From Odiellus spinosus (Eukaryota; Arthropoda; Arachnida; Opiliones; Phalangiidae): a stretch of 64,000 nucleotides of DNA. The stretch covers positions 1,011,222 to 1,075,221 of the forward strand of contig CAWUCO010000284.1 of assembly GCA_963920705.1 (NCBI GenBank). Direction: 5' to 3'. Positions 48,763-62,367 of the stretch are shown piece by piece. Under the pieces are notes generated by a model. That model was not told where the DNA came from and did not search any database. It worked only from the letters and a program-made list of their open reading frames with translations. Within the stretch, counting starts at the first letter, position 1. Every line of letters starts with the position of its first letter. The translations under genes were made by a program, and so were the position numbers.

Positions 48763-49430
48763 ATTTAAAAACTTGTAAGAAAATCGCTAGAAACACGTTA
48801 CTCCGAAAGCAACCCTAAGCCTAACATATTTGTTCGGTTTTCACTGGGTCAGTGGCGCCTGTTGGAAATGGGTTATTTGTCTATTTTATTTTTTTTTTTT
48901 TTTTGGAAATCTGGGGGCTCGTCCCCGATGAAAGTGAGAGGGGATAACTTGAAGTTGAAGGCTCTAGTACTGACAGCATGTGATAGACCTGTACTTCTTG
49001 AATAGAATTTCTTCGCCTTAACTAATTTTCCCCTTTCTATCGGTTGATAAGAAAAGACCAAACCTGGGTATGCGTAGAGATGGTTCGTTTCAAAGTGACT
49101 AGGAAACCTTCATAAATTCCGAGTTGAACCAATTTTATGATAGAAAATACAGCAAACAAAAGTGTCTTGGTGTGTGACGTCGATTTTTAGGTTTGGTAGG
49201 ATGCCAAGTTTGTCTACTATTAGTAAACTTAAGTTTTGAATACTAATACCTACTTGGTTTCTATTAAAGAAAATATGCCCTTTGAGTTTTGCGCTCCCCC
49301 TCCGAAGGTTAGAATATCTCCCACCCATATGTCTTTTCATGATTTTGAGGCTAATTTTTAGGGTTTGCCGTAATAAACGATTTGGGTAATATATTCCCTT
49401 TCCTTTTAATATAAAAGATACGGTTTATCC
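48763..49430. other. Spacer between divergent gene fragments
   Basis: Contains a T-run at about 48889-48903. Two minus-strand frames (48873-49061, 49110-49340) lack recognisable domains and I do not call them. Confidence 0.3.
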
Positions 49431-49433
49431 AGT

Positions 49434-51611
49434 TGGAGCAAACATTTGCTGCCAAGAAGTGTAATCGAGAATTTGATAAACGATTTATTCGATTTGCGCA
49501 CTTCTGTTTTAGATGCTCAGTGCTTAAAAATAAAATATGTACTGCGAGAGAAAAATTTAGACTTTGACGAGGTCGATATGTTCAAACCAAACAAAGATGT
49601 TCAAGACGCCTTTTTAAGTGTTAATACAAGCTATAAAATATCCGCTTATTGTACCTCGGAATTGAAAATGGTTAAGCCTCAACAATTTACTTTTACGCAG
49701 AGCCTAGAGAAAAGCAAACCAAATCATTTTCATTATGTTCCTATTTTAAATGTTTTGGGGAGCATCTACGAAAAGGAAGACGAAACACGTCGACATATTA
49801 ACATCAAAGATATCCCAAATGAACTTATTTCCCATTTTCAACAGAGTGAAATGTCGAAAGAGTTAATTAAGAAAAATGCGCTTGATCCCGAAACAATTCA
49901 GCTACAGTTATAGATTGATGAGTTTGAAGTAGTTAGTCCTATAGGATCTAAAAGGGGAAAGCAAAAGGTAATCGGATGCTATTTTTCTCTCCTTAATCGG
50001 AAAAATCAATACCGGACCAAATTGAGCGATATACATTTAATATTTCTAGCCAAATCAGTTGACGTGGATGAATATGGCTGGCACGAAGTATTTCGTCCAT
50101 TAATTTTTGATTTGGAGAAACTAGCTGCCGTGGGTATTTATGCCAAATGCAAAAATAAACAACTTAAGGGATTCTGTAGCATATTCTCTGGTGATAATTT
50201 GGGTTTGCACAAACTCGCTGGCTTAAATTCTTGTTTTAACTCGGGTAGAATTTGCCGATTTTGCATGACTGATAGAGACGAGATTTTCCAAAAATTTTCA
50301 GAGTCTGAGGTCGTGCTAAGGACTATGGAAAGGCATCATTACCACCTGGAATGTTTGAGTTTAGATGAAAGAGAAGGCTCTATCTACGGTGTACGGTCAG
50401 CAAGCCCATTAATGAAACTAAGTTATTTTGATTTAACCAGACAGCTTCCGGTAGATATAATGCATGACTTACAAGAAGGTGTCATAACAAAATTCTTAAA
50501 GCTCTTTTATCTAATTTAATTGCTGCCGGCGACCTTTCACTGGAAATTCTCAACAAAAAGCTTAGCAACTTCCCTTTCGGAAAATCCGAAACCAATCGAC
50601 CTCAGACTAAGATTAGAAATTCAATCGTAGGTAATGGTCAGTTAAAGGGCACAGCTACAGAATTATTGTCTTTTCCGACTTTTGCCCTTAATTATCGTAG
50701 ACAGCATCCCTGATGATAATCCTTACTGGTACTTATATATAGAACTAAGGGCAATTTGCGACTTCTTGTTTGCCCCTTCTATACCAAAAGATAGTTTGCC
50801 CTATCTAGAAAGTTCTATTAAAGATTTCTTAACACACGTTAAACAATTATGTGGCGATAATTTTTTAACGCCCAAGTTTCACTACCTTATCCACTACGTA
50901 AACTGCGTTAAGAAATATGGCCCCCTTCGTCACATATCTTGCATTCGGTTTGAAAGTAAACATTCCTATTTCAAATCCATTACCCAGTACTGCAAAAATT
51001 TCAAAAATATTACAAAAACTCTCTCTGAAAAACACCAATTTTACCAATGTTATAACTGGTTGTCAGAAAAGAAACCTTGTATTGAAGAAACCTCACTGGG
51101 AAAATTAGTCGACCAATCGTCATTATCTTTGGAAATACAAACCTTGCTTAAACTTGATTTCCCTAACATATTGTATTCGGTTAGAAGCGCGACTTTTGAC
51201 AGCATTCAGTTTGTAATTGGAAACCTTCTTTTGTACGAAATCGTTAATGGCTCAATGCCAAAGTTTTTTAAAATTAAATACATATTCTCTATTAACAACC
51301 GATTAATAGTAGTTGGAAAGTTGTTCGGCTCTGTGAACTTTCGTAAACGTTTACATAGTTATAAAATAACGGCCGACATACCAACTCAATGGAGATTAAT
51401 AGAAGCTGGAAAATTTACAAATTATCATATGATTGATAAATACCATATTGAAGACAATCGTTCGTACCAATGCGATATGGCTGTCTTTCAAACCTTAACT
51501 ACTTTTAATACAATTTTATTAATTGTGAAATTTCGTGGGGATTTGGGTGCAAGTTCCTTCTATTATTTTAACCCATTTAAGCTACGTGTATTAAATTATT
51601 ACGTGTATTGA
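49434..51611 (+). pseudogene. CACTA/EnSpm-like transposase remnant
   Basis: Three frames (49446-49913, 50022-50519, 50682-51611) are in the same phase. They are interrupted by a TAG at 49911-49913 and by a double shift: conserved text SNLIAAGDLSLEILNKKL...ATELLSFPTF at about 50508-50690 lies in another frame. Landmarks are CRFCMTDRD (zinc-like), LPVDIMHDLQEGV, NFLTPKFHYLIHY and RHISCIRFESKHSYFKS. The order LPVD-MHD-EGV and (P)L...(M/I)RFE(A/S)KH-x-YFK is standard in a large set of invertebrate DDE-like transposon proteins I relate to EnSpm/CACTA. The family name is tentative. The N-terminus may lie on an upstream exon. Confidence 0.6.
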
Positions 51612-53570
51612 GAAAAATTAATATAATAAATGAGTCGAATTTTAAATAACCGTATAAATTACTTACGCGAATGAATAAACATTTGAATTACTAACTTCAT
51701 ATATAGCCTACTAATAAAATTTAAATATAAAACGAAAAACTATTCGAAATTTTAAACGCTTTACAATTAACCTAGCCTACTGTCTATTTTTCACAATCCT
51801 ATATGTTTCACGGGCAATACGGGGAAAAATGACCATAAACTATAACAATTCAGTCGGAGATGATACTATTGACTGAGTTACAAAGTAGGGATACCCAATG
51901 TTAAACTGTTTGAAAATTGGTCGTCTCTATTGATAACTCCGTTTCAAATCTATCTATACGTTAGAGATACTGAATGCTCTGACCTTGAACGCAAACTCTT
52001 TACAGTTTGCTTTTAAAACTTCACTACAGCGCCCCCCCCCCCGTCCGTTAACATACCATACTATCCATTTTCTTTTCACGTGCAAGAGCCATGGAGTAAA
52101 ACAAAAGTTTTATACTTGTGTTCAAGAATAGTTTACAAAAAGAGCTTAGCTAAGGCAGATGCACAATGTTAAACTGTTCATAGCTAGAAATGTTTTCTTT
52201 GGCAACTCCTTTTGAACAAAAGTATAGTATACGAGATTCGAAAGTGCATATGTACCAATGTATCTTTTCAACCAGGGTGATTTACAATTTCAAAATTTAA
52301 TTCTGCGATTTTATTTGCTTCATTAGAATAATGTATCCGTAATTAAATTATTTAATAATTTTTTAATAAATTCTTTAAAATACTTATTATACTCGTAATA
52401 TATAACCAATTTATTCGTAAATAAATGATTAGAATAATAAATTAATAATTAGGTGATTCGAATAATTAAATGATTCGAATAACTAAATGATTCGAATAAT
52501 TAAATGATTCGAATAATTAAATGATTCGAATAACTAAATGATTCGAATAATTAAATGAATAATCATGATGTCTTTAATGCCCTTTACGACCGCGGCTGCT
52601 CTGTCTTTGTCGGTGTAAGTATCGTCCCATCTGTAAATTTAAAACTTATCAAAGAAAGAGCGAATATTGGACACCTATCATAACAAATATAGATGAATTA
52701 CGCAAAAAAATACGTTGCTTAGCGTGCTTAAAAAAAGTACTTTCCTAATGGTTTCGGGTCAAAATTGAAACCGGTGAAGGGACGAAAATAAAATTGTCAA
52801 TGAAAGAAATATGAAAGTCACAAACTAAGATATTAGAAAGTTAAAGCTAAAGAAATTATACCAAAAAATTTCGTATAAATTTGGTACATTGAAAATTTAA
52901 ATTATGCAGAATTCATTCAATAGTAGTTTCTACCCAATAAAGGAAAACTTTTACGACACTACTATACCATTTTACTCTTTGCAAGGGTGGATTATATTAT
53001 AGAATAACTTCTTTATTTTAAAAATAAATAAATACAAACATACGCAGGAACGTACCATATCGAGGGGCTATAGTCACTTCCCAAAAATCTGTACACCGAT
53101 TACGCGATTACGGAAATGACTACAACCTTTGGTATTACTAAATTCGAAGTCAGTTATATCTTTAGTGCAGTCAAAGCTATAGGCGTGTATACTAAATGCA
53201 GGGGCGTCGTTAGGATTTTCAAATTGGGGGCTAATCGGGGAAACTATTTTAAGGTTTTGTGAATATATATTTTATTAAAATATTTTAATCTAAAATTGCG
53301 CTTCTATTGAACATTACTGCTTAATTACTGGATGCAAATTTAATCGGAATCATGAAAAATCAAGTCAACGGGTAATGGTTTTCTGTGACATATTCCTAAC
53401 CTTTTTTATCACCCTTGATTTAATATCACCCAAAGTGCCGCTAAATTATCATTTTCCCGCTGCACCTTGGGTAGAACGCAAATAACCCTTGTACATGAAC
53501 TAAAGGACTTAAAAAATGACCTATTGACCTACATTGAGGGAAACAAAATATTTTTTTAAAGCTGTAATAT
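51612..53570. other. Non-coding AT-rich region
   Basis: No gene. It contains a C-run at about 52028-52039 and a 17-bp tandem repeat listed separately. Confidence 0.35.
52450..52556 (+). repeat. 17-bp tandem repeat, about six copies
   Basis: The unit gattcgaataattaaat recurs with single-base differences (aactaaat or ggtgattc variants). Confidence 0.9.
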
Positions 53571-53577
53571 CAAAAGG

Positions 53578-53868
53578 GTGGCGAGGTTCAAAAATTTAGG
53601 ATTATACCTTGACGAATCAATCAAATGGACTATACATATCGATTATATGTTTACAAAAATCAAACAACAAACTCTGGCTTATTGGACCATTTATGTAAAA
53701 TTTGAATCAACAAAGCAGTGTATGCTATACAACGCATTAATTCAATCGGTTTTTGACTATGCCGATTTGTTTTATGGTAATGCATCAGCTTCCGAACTCA
53801 AGAAGCTCCAAACACTACAAAATAATAGTGCCAGAGCTATCATAGAAACAAGATGGTCAAGCCCATAG
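53578..53868 (+). pseudogene. Non-LTR retrotransposon (LINE) RT C-terminal fragment
   Basis: The 96-residue fragment reads FKNLGLYLDESIKWTIHIDYMFTKI, then MLYNALIQSVFDYADLFYGNAS and ELKKLQTLQNNSARAI. These are the usual landmarks after the RT fingers and palm of LINEs (LG..LD..L.W..HI; LYN.L....FDY....WG; L..LQN.AARII). No start, upstream domains or 3' tail are present. It is a dead 5'-truncated copy. Confidence 0.8.
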
Positions 53869-54649
53869 GGGAGCCACACCACCTATGGTATAAAGCAAAC
53901 GTAAGAAATTGCTTTTATGAAAAGAAATTTTGTTTTTAAAATCGAAACCCTTTTCAAATTCACTTTTTTTTTAAATGCTTAAAAATAGACTTTTGCAAAG
54001 CAAATAATTGATAAGGGACTTGTACGTCTGAAAGCTCTCCAAAAACTTTATTTAATAAACCGTTTTTATAACCATGAAGTTGTAGTCTCGAGAATTAATT
54101 TAATAATTTATTTGCAAAGTAAACTTTTCAAAAGTAATATTTTCCAACGAAAACTTTAATTATGGGTTGTTTTAAAAGTTAGCTTTTTAAAAATCATGTG
54201 GATAAACCGCCATGATAGGGATTCAGAAGGCAGAAGTTTATAGAACAAGATAAGGGGGAAAGGGCGGTGGGCTCATTTGTTGAGAAAACAAGCAAATCAG
54301 GAAGGGCGTGTGGTTTTTGTGTTGCTTTTCAGCCTACATGGGGAGGAAGGGTGTCTCGCGAAAATGAAATAAAATTTTAAAAGCTGCAGATAGCAGAAAG
54401 GACCGAATTTAAATGACATCACACGTTGTATCTATATATTTGACGGATGCCTAAACTTAAATTTGTACTTCAAATTTTTTGAACTTATGTTATTTGTAGG
54501 ATATGGAATCGGTAAAAAAATCACTGGTCGTCAGACTTCAATCTCCCTTTATGTAATATAACATTTAATAAAAAAAAACAAGAAAATATACATGGAAAAG
54601 ATAATATATTTTAATAGTCGTCTGTCATCTTATTGTCGTCTACCATCTT

Positions 54650-55020
54650 CTTAATGTCGTCCCCCATCTTGTTTTGTCGTCCCCCATCTTGTTTTGTCGT
54701 CCCCCATCTTCTTATTGTCGTCCCCCACCATCTTATTTTCGTCCCCCACCTTATTGTCCTTTCCCATCTTATTGTCCTCCACAATTTCCTTGTTGTCCTC
54801 TCCCATCTTGTTGTCCTCTCCCATTTTTTTGTTGTCCTCTCCCATCTTCTTGATGTCCTCTCCCATCTTCTTGATGTCCTCTCCCATCTTCTTGATGTCC
54901 TCTCCCATCTTCTTGATGTCCTCTCCCATCTTCTTGATGTCCTCTCCCATCTTCTTGATGTCCTCTCCCATCTTCTTGATGTCCTCTCCCATCTTCTTGA
55001 TGTCCTCTCCGGTCTTTTTA
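54650..55020 (-). repeat. 21-bp coding minisatellite
   Basis: Plus-strand unit tcctctcccatcttcttgatg is repeated about eight times without change at about 54836-55003. Diverged versions (cccccatcttgttttgtcgt and similar) extend to 54640. Confidence 0.95.
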
Positions 55021-55224
55021 ATGCCCTCTCCGGTCTTCTTTCTGTCCTCGCCCACCTCCTCATTGTCGTTTTCATCATTTATGGTTATGCATTCTTTCTC
55101 CTTGTCCTCGTTATCTAGATTTTGTTTTGTTAATGCTAACCACGTTAGGCCATCCATATTTTTCATAAACTCATCAAGTTCGTCATTTGAATCAGAATCA
55201 TCATGGCAGCGTTTTTTGGTGGCA
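54651..55224 (-). CDS. Coding exon with heptad repeats (KKMGEDI)
   Basis: On the minus strand an exon seems to start after the acceptor GTTAATAG at 55224 and reads ATKKRCHDDSDSNDELDEFMKNMDGLTWLALTKQ, then a charged spacer. Eight to ten near-identical 21-bp units follow, encoding GEDIKKM, then degenerate GEDNKM/GDDNKKM units to a stop at 54651. The helical heptads would make a charged coiled coil. The repeats keep all frames open, so overlapping ORFs on both strands are artefacts. The acidic front resembles a short nuclear acidic motif. Gene identity unknown; other exons not found. Confidence 0.5.
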
Positions 55225-55229
55225 CTATT

Positions 55230-57700
55230 AACAATGAAAGCCCTAAATTAAATAAGGTCCATAGACCTCAGTAGTCTACACCTAGGGATCCCATTAACCA
55301 CCTGATAATAAGAGGGGTTAATATTGTCCCCATTGTAAAGTGGATAAGAGACATTGTGAAGAAGGCAGTTGCAAAAAGAGGTGGTGGATCGAATTGCAAT
55401 ATGAAGAGTACAAAGGCAGATTACTTATCGTAAACTTATACGTAAGCCTTTTCGGTGGAATGGGATTCGATGAAATGGGAAGTCTTAGAAGATATCGTAA
55501 TGTTGATATTTTTACGTACGTAGAGGGGGGATTGAGTCGCGATGACATAGTTTTGCGTAACAAACTCAATTTAGTTACTTAAATTTGAGTATTAAATTAA
55601 ACAAAACAAGTTGGGAAACCAAAATATTACCTCCCCGACAACCACGTGATGTTAACTAACCTAACCTTACCTAAAATATTAAAATTTATGGCATTTGTGG
55701 AAGACGAAGATTGAAAGCAAAAAGAAATAATATCTCAATTAAACACCAAATATATTAAACCAATAATTCAGATCAGAAATATACTTCTTATCAAGATAAA
55801 TTTGAATGCAAAAGAATCAAACTTAATTCAAAATAAAATTTTGAGAACCAGAGTCGGAAAAAAAATTTGCTGAATAATGAATTAATTTTAATATAAATGC
55901 GTATCGAGTAAAATAAGCAAGGTCAAGGTTCTTCTTTTAAAACCATATAATAATTTTGAAGGCTCTAGAGTATTTGCAGACCAAGTAACGCCAATAGGCA
56001 AAATATTATATCACATTGAACCTATATGCATTTCTTCAGTATACCAACAAAACCCTAAATAATTCTCTACTTAAAACCAAACCTAACTAGAGAAAAAAAG
56101 GAAAATAAATAAGATATAACCACATAGATTTCAAGATAAATAATCCAGTCCATAATTCAGTATTAAAACAAAAAAATCAGAATTAAGACAACTGAAATTA
56201 GCAATCTTTGGTAATATGTAAAATAGCCCTCACACGAACAATTTAAGTAAAGCAAATTATCAAATAAACGCCAAACAAGTCAATTAATTAAAATGAAAAA
56301 TATTAATCTTACCACTACCAAATAGCGGGCAGAAAACACAGACATCAAGATAACATTAGCAAAATAAATTTTCAACACCGGTAATCCTGAGAACTAGATT
56401 CTACAAAATCTTCCTGAATAATAAATTTATTTTAATCTAAAAAATATAAAATCTTAAAAAAAATATCTATACAAATAACATATTGATAAACCAATTAAAA
56501 TTAGATGCGAAAAACATTTAATCTCGATATGAGATTAAATACACAAGGTCAAGGTTCTTCTTTTAAAACCATATCAGAATTTTGACGGTTGTAGAGTATT
56601 TGTAGACCAAGTAACGTAAAAGGCAAAATGTTATATCAAATTGAACCTATACATGGCTTTAGTGTACAACACAAGTTGTGAAACAAACGTTATTTTACGT
56701 GACTACACACTAGCTAAAATGTCATCGAAAATAAACGACAGTAGGCATTAACAAGTTTGTGGCAGGTTATTCAACATGTAGACCTCAATTATCATGTCTC
56801 CTATCCTACGTGGTAATAGTTGGTTTGTTATTCAATGGCGAATTATTAAAGATTGGGTTTAAAGCACATTCCAGTCACGGAACTCAAGTACATGAAAATC
56901 AAAGTAGGTAATGGAGAAGTTTAAGTTAGATATACGGGTACATTCGCTCCAAAAGTCAAGTGCAAATCACCCATAAGACCTTACATTATATGAGGCTTTT
57001 ACGCAGGCCTTAAGGTTATGTACAAGTACGAAGCCCAAACACACGTGTATTAGCTCTCCTCGACACCGAGGTAAAGGAGGTATCACTCCACGGAGAGAAA
57101 CGCCAGTCGAAGCAGCTAAGAGCCGCTGTCGAATTACCATCACACTAGTGAATTGGTACGGCGAGCGAAAAGGTAACCAGCTCTTCGATCCCAGATTTTT
57201 ATCTGACGGCCGAAATAGTATTTCACGCTTTTATATATGCGATAAACAAAATAAAAAAAAAACACCTACACATTTTAATAACTGAGGCTAAGCTAAAAAA
57301 TTAAATCAATCAATAAAAATAGATAAAAAACAAGACTACTTCCATATGCGTAGAAGTTGAACTGTATTAGTTTTCCAATCCACCCTGAGTTTGCAGCAAG
57401 CCTAAGCCTACAATACCTTTATACCTATGTTTTTGGACTAAATGGTACATGGAAAATAGCTTAACGCGTGCTGCCAACTCGAGCTGGTATTGAACACACA
57501 AATTTCACAAAATTCTTAGACAATTTCTTAAATATCTTCTAAAATAACATTTAATTTTAATTTAATTTTCAGCGAAATTATTAATTAGACTAAGTTAAGT
57601 AATTTGAGAAATTTTAATTATAGTTTAAATGAACATTTCGTTTCAATTCACTGAAAGATACCACGCCATAAGGCTACAACGCGTTAGTGTAAAAAAAGTG
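55230..57700. other. Non-coding region with an about 620-bp diverged duplication
   Basis: A block at about 55740-56050 is repeated at about 56330-56665. The clearest shared part is caaggttcttcttttaaaac...gaccaagtaacg...ttgaacctata, found near 55920-56035 and 56545-56660. No gene supported. Confidence 0.6.
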
Positions 57701-57714
57701 GTATATAAGGCGAT

Positions 57715-58120
57715 CGAAAAACATTATTAGGTATCTGTAACTTAAAGCTGTGAAGAAAGGGGAACCCACCCCCTGTTCAATGTCTGGAGGTAGTTATTAC
57801 ACCAGGCGCTCAGTGTAGCTACGAACGAAAATCTGACCCGTAGAGGGGGCGAGTTGATGATTGATGTGGACCATATTAGTGAGGGACGCCTCGCTAATAT
57901 GGCCCGCTGAGATCGGAAACTGGAGGTTGAACCTTGGTGCGTTAGGATGGTCGGAGGTGATTATAACAGTGGGAGACGGTTTGATGTGGATGGCGATAAT
58001 ATGCAATGGGAGACGTCCACGGTTGCATAAAATCGCACGACACCTGAAGCTTATCCATGTGGCAGCCTGATTATAGGAATTCCCGTTGAACGGAATTGAA
58101 CGATAAGATGGCATGTTTAC
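57715..58120. other. GC-richer unclassified block
   Basis: It has a less AT-rich base composition and open frames on both strands (105 codons on minus, 69 on plus), neither with a recognisable domain. gagggacgcctcgctaatatggcc and its partial complement agtgagggacgcc...tggaccatatta form a small local inverted repeat at about 57868-57905. It could be a fragment of an inserted repeat. Confidence 0.35.
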
Positions 58121-58189
58121 GTCTTGAGTCCCAAGATTTTTGCTCTACGTGCTAGGTCACGTGATATCCGGTTACACCGGAAATTTTCA

Positions 58190-59095
58190 TCTTTTTTTGG
58201 ACGCGTATGAGAAGTATATAAAACAAGACTAAATTCGTATAGAATAAATTAGACGTAAGCAGTGGGGTAAAAAAATTACCTTGGGCGTACATATGCCTGA
58301 AGCCCAGAGGGTTCGGGAAACGCTTTGCCTTCTGATTTAGGACTAATAGATTAAGAAAAAAAATTGAAAAATTTTGGTTAATCACCTAGCTTTAAGGGGA
58401 AAAGGAAAATAAAATCGGGTGCTTTCGTGTCGTACTATTGTTTAGATTTTTTTCATGAAACAAATAATTTGAAAGGAGTTGCCTTTTGCGAAATTTGGGG
58501 AAAGAAGAATGTTTTTGAAGGGGGGGAGTACGTATATTTCGCCTATGAATGAACTCTTTTAATTATTAACGGAGTTATAGAATTAGTTTTGTGAAAAATC
58601 CGAAGGTAAGAAAATTTACCCTCCTGGCTCCATACCAAAAAAAAAAAAAAAAAAACTCGAACTAAAGGCGAATTAGGCGATAGTAAATGCGATCAGTAAT
58701 TATGGAATATAAAAATTAATAGTACCAAGGGTTCAAGAGATTTTTCAGTTTTTTTGGAGGCGTATGAAAACTATGTAAAACAAAGCGATGAAACATAACA
58801 AAATTAGTAAGGATAAATTTGACGTAAAGAATTATATAAAAAAAATGTTACCTTGGGCTAACAAAAGTGTGAAGCCCAGAGGGTCCGGGAAACGCTTTCC
58901 CTGGTGATTTGGATCTAATAGATTAAAAACGTTAAATTGCCATATTATGATTGATAAACTGGCTCTTCAAAGTGGGGAAAAAGAACATAAGTTGGGGACA
59001 ATACTATTGTTCTAATTGGAAAGAAAAAAATCTTAATAATAATAATAATAATACTAAAGGTTGACCTGTTCCGAAATTTGGAGAAAGAACCTATT
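58190..59095. repeat. Diverged direct repeat, about 560-570 bp apart
   Basis: 58190-58510 and 58752-59095 share ttttttggacgcgtatga/gg, acgtaag/acgtaaag, ttaccttgggc, gaagcccagagggt-cgggaaacgctt and a later gaaaggagttg/aaaggttgacctg part. This is a duplicated non-coding segment. A poly-A run lies between them (58638-58655). Confidence 0.8.
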
Positions 59096-59548
59096 ATGAC
59101 CCTTTAAAGGTAAATCGTAGACAGTACGAAAGTTGTTCCCTAAATAATTTGCATACTAGATATACTCCTTTTATATAATTTATTTGTATCATTTATTTAA
59201 ATTTTCTGTAATGTAAAATAAGTACCCCTAGAAAAACCATAATCACAATCATGTAAATATTTTATGTCCGTTAGTAGCGATAATCTAAATCGAGATTTTT
59301 TTTGATTTTTTTTGATACGATACGAGTAACAAATTTTCCATAATGAATATAAGGAGAATAAAGTCAACGAAAACAGATTATGGATTTGTCTATCGTTATG
59401 CCCCCCCCCCATGGGATATTGAAAGTAAAAAAATGGGATTTTTTGTCAGACTTCATGCGCACTTTTAAGGTGGATGACAGAGTTCTTCTAGAGATTATTA
59501 TGATTCTTATTCCGTTAACATAGCAGTCAATAAGAAATTTGAGTTTAC

Positions 59549-59886
59549 CTTTCCCCCAACATATTGAAGCATCCTTCTTTTTTCACATGGTACGACGAGA
59601 AACCCCTACGAATTTCTACGTTTTGTTGAAAGGTGTTGTAAAGAGCTTGCAAAGAAGCTTTACACTTGATATAAATTTGAGCAACTTTATTAAATTTTAA
59701 GGCCTCGAACATTATGCTGACCGGGAGATTGTTTAAATAACCAAATGCAGCGATTTGGAGGAACTGCGAATCGTCTTCTATTTTTGTTTTGAAAAATAGA
59801 CAAAAAATTTCTTGTGGCCAATCCTTAGCATTTTTTCCAACAAGGGTTTGGAGAATTTCCCATGGATTTGGCATAAACGAAGCCAT
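59549..59886 (-). CDS. First exon of an unknown gene
   Basis: An ATG at 59886 opens MASFMPNPWEILQTLVGKNAKDWPQEIFCLFFKTKIEDDSQFLQIAAFGYLNNLPVSIMFE in continuous frame for 112 codons. It leads to a donor GGAAAG|GTAAAC at 59549, two bases into a codon. The in-frame stop one codon later lies in the presumed intron. The helical composition and even residue use look like a real protein. I recognise no family, and the next exon is not evident. Confidence 0.45.
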
Positions 59887-59929
59887 GAGTAGCGTAAGTT
59901 TGAATAACCTCTTAATATCAAACAGAAAA

Positions 59930-60015
59930 ACTTAATATCGAAATATGAATGTTTAACCTCGCAATATGAATCTTAAAACTCTCAATATGAATCTTTAACC
60001 TCGCAATATGAATAT
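59930..60015 (+). repeat. Short tandem repeat, units about 20 bp
   Basis: aacctcgcaatatgaat-type units occur three to four times with changes, directly upstream of the exon at 59549-59886. Confidence 0.7.
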
Positions 60016-60019
60016 TTGC

Positions 60020-62360
60020 GACGAAATGAGAAACAGTGAAGCTTCGAAAGTCTAAGAGTATATATGTATAAGTTGAGATATATTAGTGAGATGAGCATTA
60101 CAATACTTAGTGCGTAGCTTTTAGCACTTTACCGTGAAAGGTCCAACTTTAATATTCTATAGAGTATTACCGGGTACCTGTCTTGACTATATGTAAATGT
60201 AATCTTAGGGCGAAACTAATGTATAGACTCTATTCAGTATGGATTATTAGCCTTGCCCGTACAGAAGCTATACTAAAGCACGGGTTTCCCTAAAGCACAT
60301 GAAATTGGAAAGGTAAAAAGGGCCGGCTGAAAATTGATTTATTGCTTTGTAGTATTATTAGCTTAATTCTGAGCCTTCTTTTCATGTATACGGGTTCTTT
60401 CCCACTCACTAAGAGGTCTAGATGGTTCCAAGGAATAGTAAAACAGGTGCAGAATGGAATCAAATTGTTAAATTTGTATAGGGTACAGTGAAGCATGCAT
60501 CCCGTTGTTACATACAAATACTTGTTTTTTTATTCTTTCTTCGTTCAAACTGCCATGATGTACAGCTGCAAACTTGTTCTAAAGGCCCTTTCACACCATT
60601 TAATTATAACCACTATGGGGGAACTGGGGGGGGACTGAAGTTGGCCTAACTGTTTGGATCATGTAAGTAGAAACGTTTAAACTCGCGTTTAAACTGGTCT
60701 TTATGTATGGGAAAAGTATAGGCTCAGCCATTTATGTTATAGAAGTCCATAGAACTTTTAAAATTTATATAATAAGATTGTTTTTCTCTGTGTTTAATCC
60801 TAATCCCTTGAAATTCTTATCTAGAGTACGTGTGATTCTAGCCTTGTTAAATTTCGCCAAACGGGTTATATTCCTTTTGAAATGCAAAGTTTTTTTTAGA
60901 ATTATTTCATATGGAAGGGGAAAATGAAGCCATTGGCGGCATAATCCATGCTGAGGTTTCATAATTCCCAGGTGTAATACCCGAGGTAATACCCTCTACC
61001 GTTTTTCGGTAGGTAGCCAGGCAGGATATCTTTGCGGGGGTGTGTACATTTCGTTAACCCCTACACGCCTTAAGGTTATTATTCTCTTCCTCTTTCCTAG
61101 ATTAATCGAATTATGCAATTATGTTTTAACCCCAAAGACATTAGGATTTTGAGATTTGCACAGAGTTATTTCTTTGGTCAGAAATGCTGTGTGAACGTAA
61201 GTTTGCCTTAAGGACAATATGATGTCATACAAGCCCTCGCTGTACAGTGAAAATTAGAGGCGACGTTAAGTCGGCACGCATAAAGATAATAGAAAGAGGT
61301 ATGGTCTAGAGAAGTTTCCCTTCGTATAACTACTTTTCAACTATGAGGTTTAAAAATGGTGTATTTATCCGCCAATATACAATCGGGAAATAATATCAAA
61401 ACAAGGTTTATCAGTATGACCAAGGAAATACGTTATAGATATTTCTTGGTATGAAGTTTAACATTGTGTATTTTTCCGCGAATAGCAATAAAAGGGCAAT
61501 ACAGAATAGATATGCGCGATTGTCGGGGTTTCATGAGACATAGTCGATGGAAAAAAAAATTCATTACTTAAAAATTTGGTTCTCGCGTGTGTTTAACCTC
61601 TCGAGAAAAACTTCAAAAGTATCGCAAACGTCGAGTTATAGTAACATAGATGAGCATTACTTTATAGTAACATTTCTAGCTATAAATACTTAGTTTCAAA
61701 ACTTAGATTGACTCTTTTCCCGATGATCGACTAAGATTCGTTAAATTTTGAATACTATGTTTTAAACGGGAAAGTGAAGGTTCACGGGGTGATTGTTATC
61801 GAACAGATTTTCTATAAATTCATCAAATTCATTATCAAAAAAGGTAATATTTAATTCTAAAAAATTTGTTTAATTTACTTGGAAAGTAGGCTTAGCTGGG
61901 ATCCATGGGGATATTGCCTTTTTATAGTTTAAGCACCTACAAAATGTGTATACCGAGCACGCATGCGATGAAACAAGGAAATAGAATGCATTAGCATAGA
62001 GAATAACGGTGTGGAGTGGAAAGCCCCCGCTACACAAGCCCAAGCGCGGATACATTTAAGCTTAAACTAAAAGAGAGACAATTTTGGCCAACTTCCTATT
62101 CCAATTCACTGTCAAAGCTAAACTCAGCGGATTCAAGAGTGTCGAACCCCTCGATCCACCTGTATTCTCTCTAATGAACTGTTAGCTTATAAATAAATCA
62201 CAAATCAAATTTTACCTTAGAAATTAATTTCTAATTAAAGGTTAAATTATAAAAAAATGTAAAAAATGCTAGTTTATAAAATGATCTGTAACGAAATTTT
62301 AGCTCGTAAATGTTTTTGCCTAGCAAATTAGGGACTGTCCATAAACCACGTCACGCGAAA
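60020..62360. other. Non-coding region
   Basis: Only short frames without domains. I see nothing that I can support. Confidence 0.35.
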
Positions 62361-62367
62361 AAGCCCA

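Noticed and set aside
54633..55251. Plus-strand ORFs rich in LSHLLDV or SSPIFLM
   Set aside because: They are antisense translations of the 21-bp minisatellite.
55340..55582. 80-codon ORF starting with GTG
   Set aside because: No ATG, no known domain and no splice support; it could be an exon but I cannot support it.
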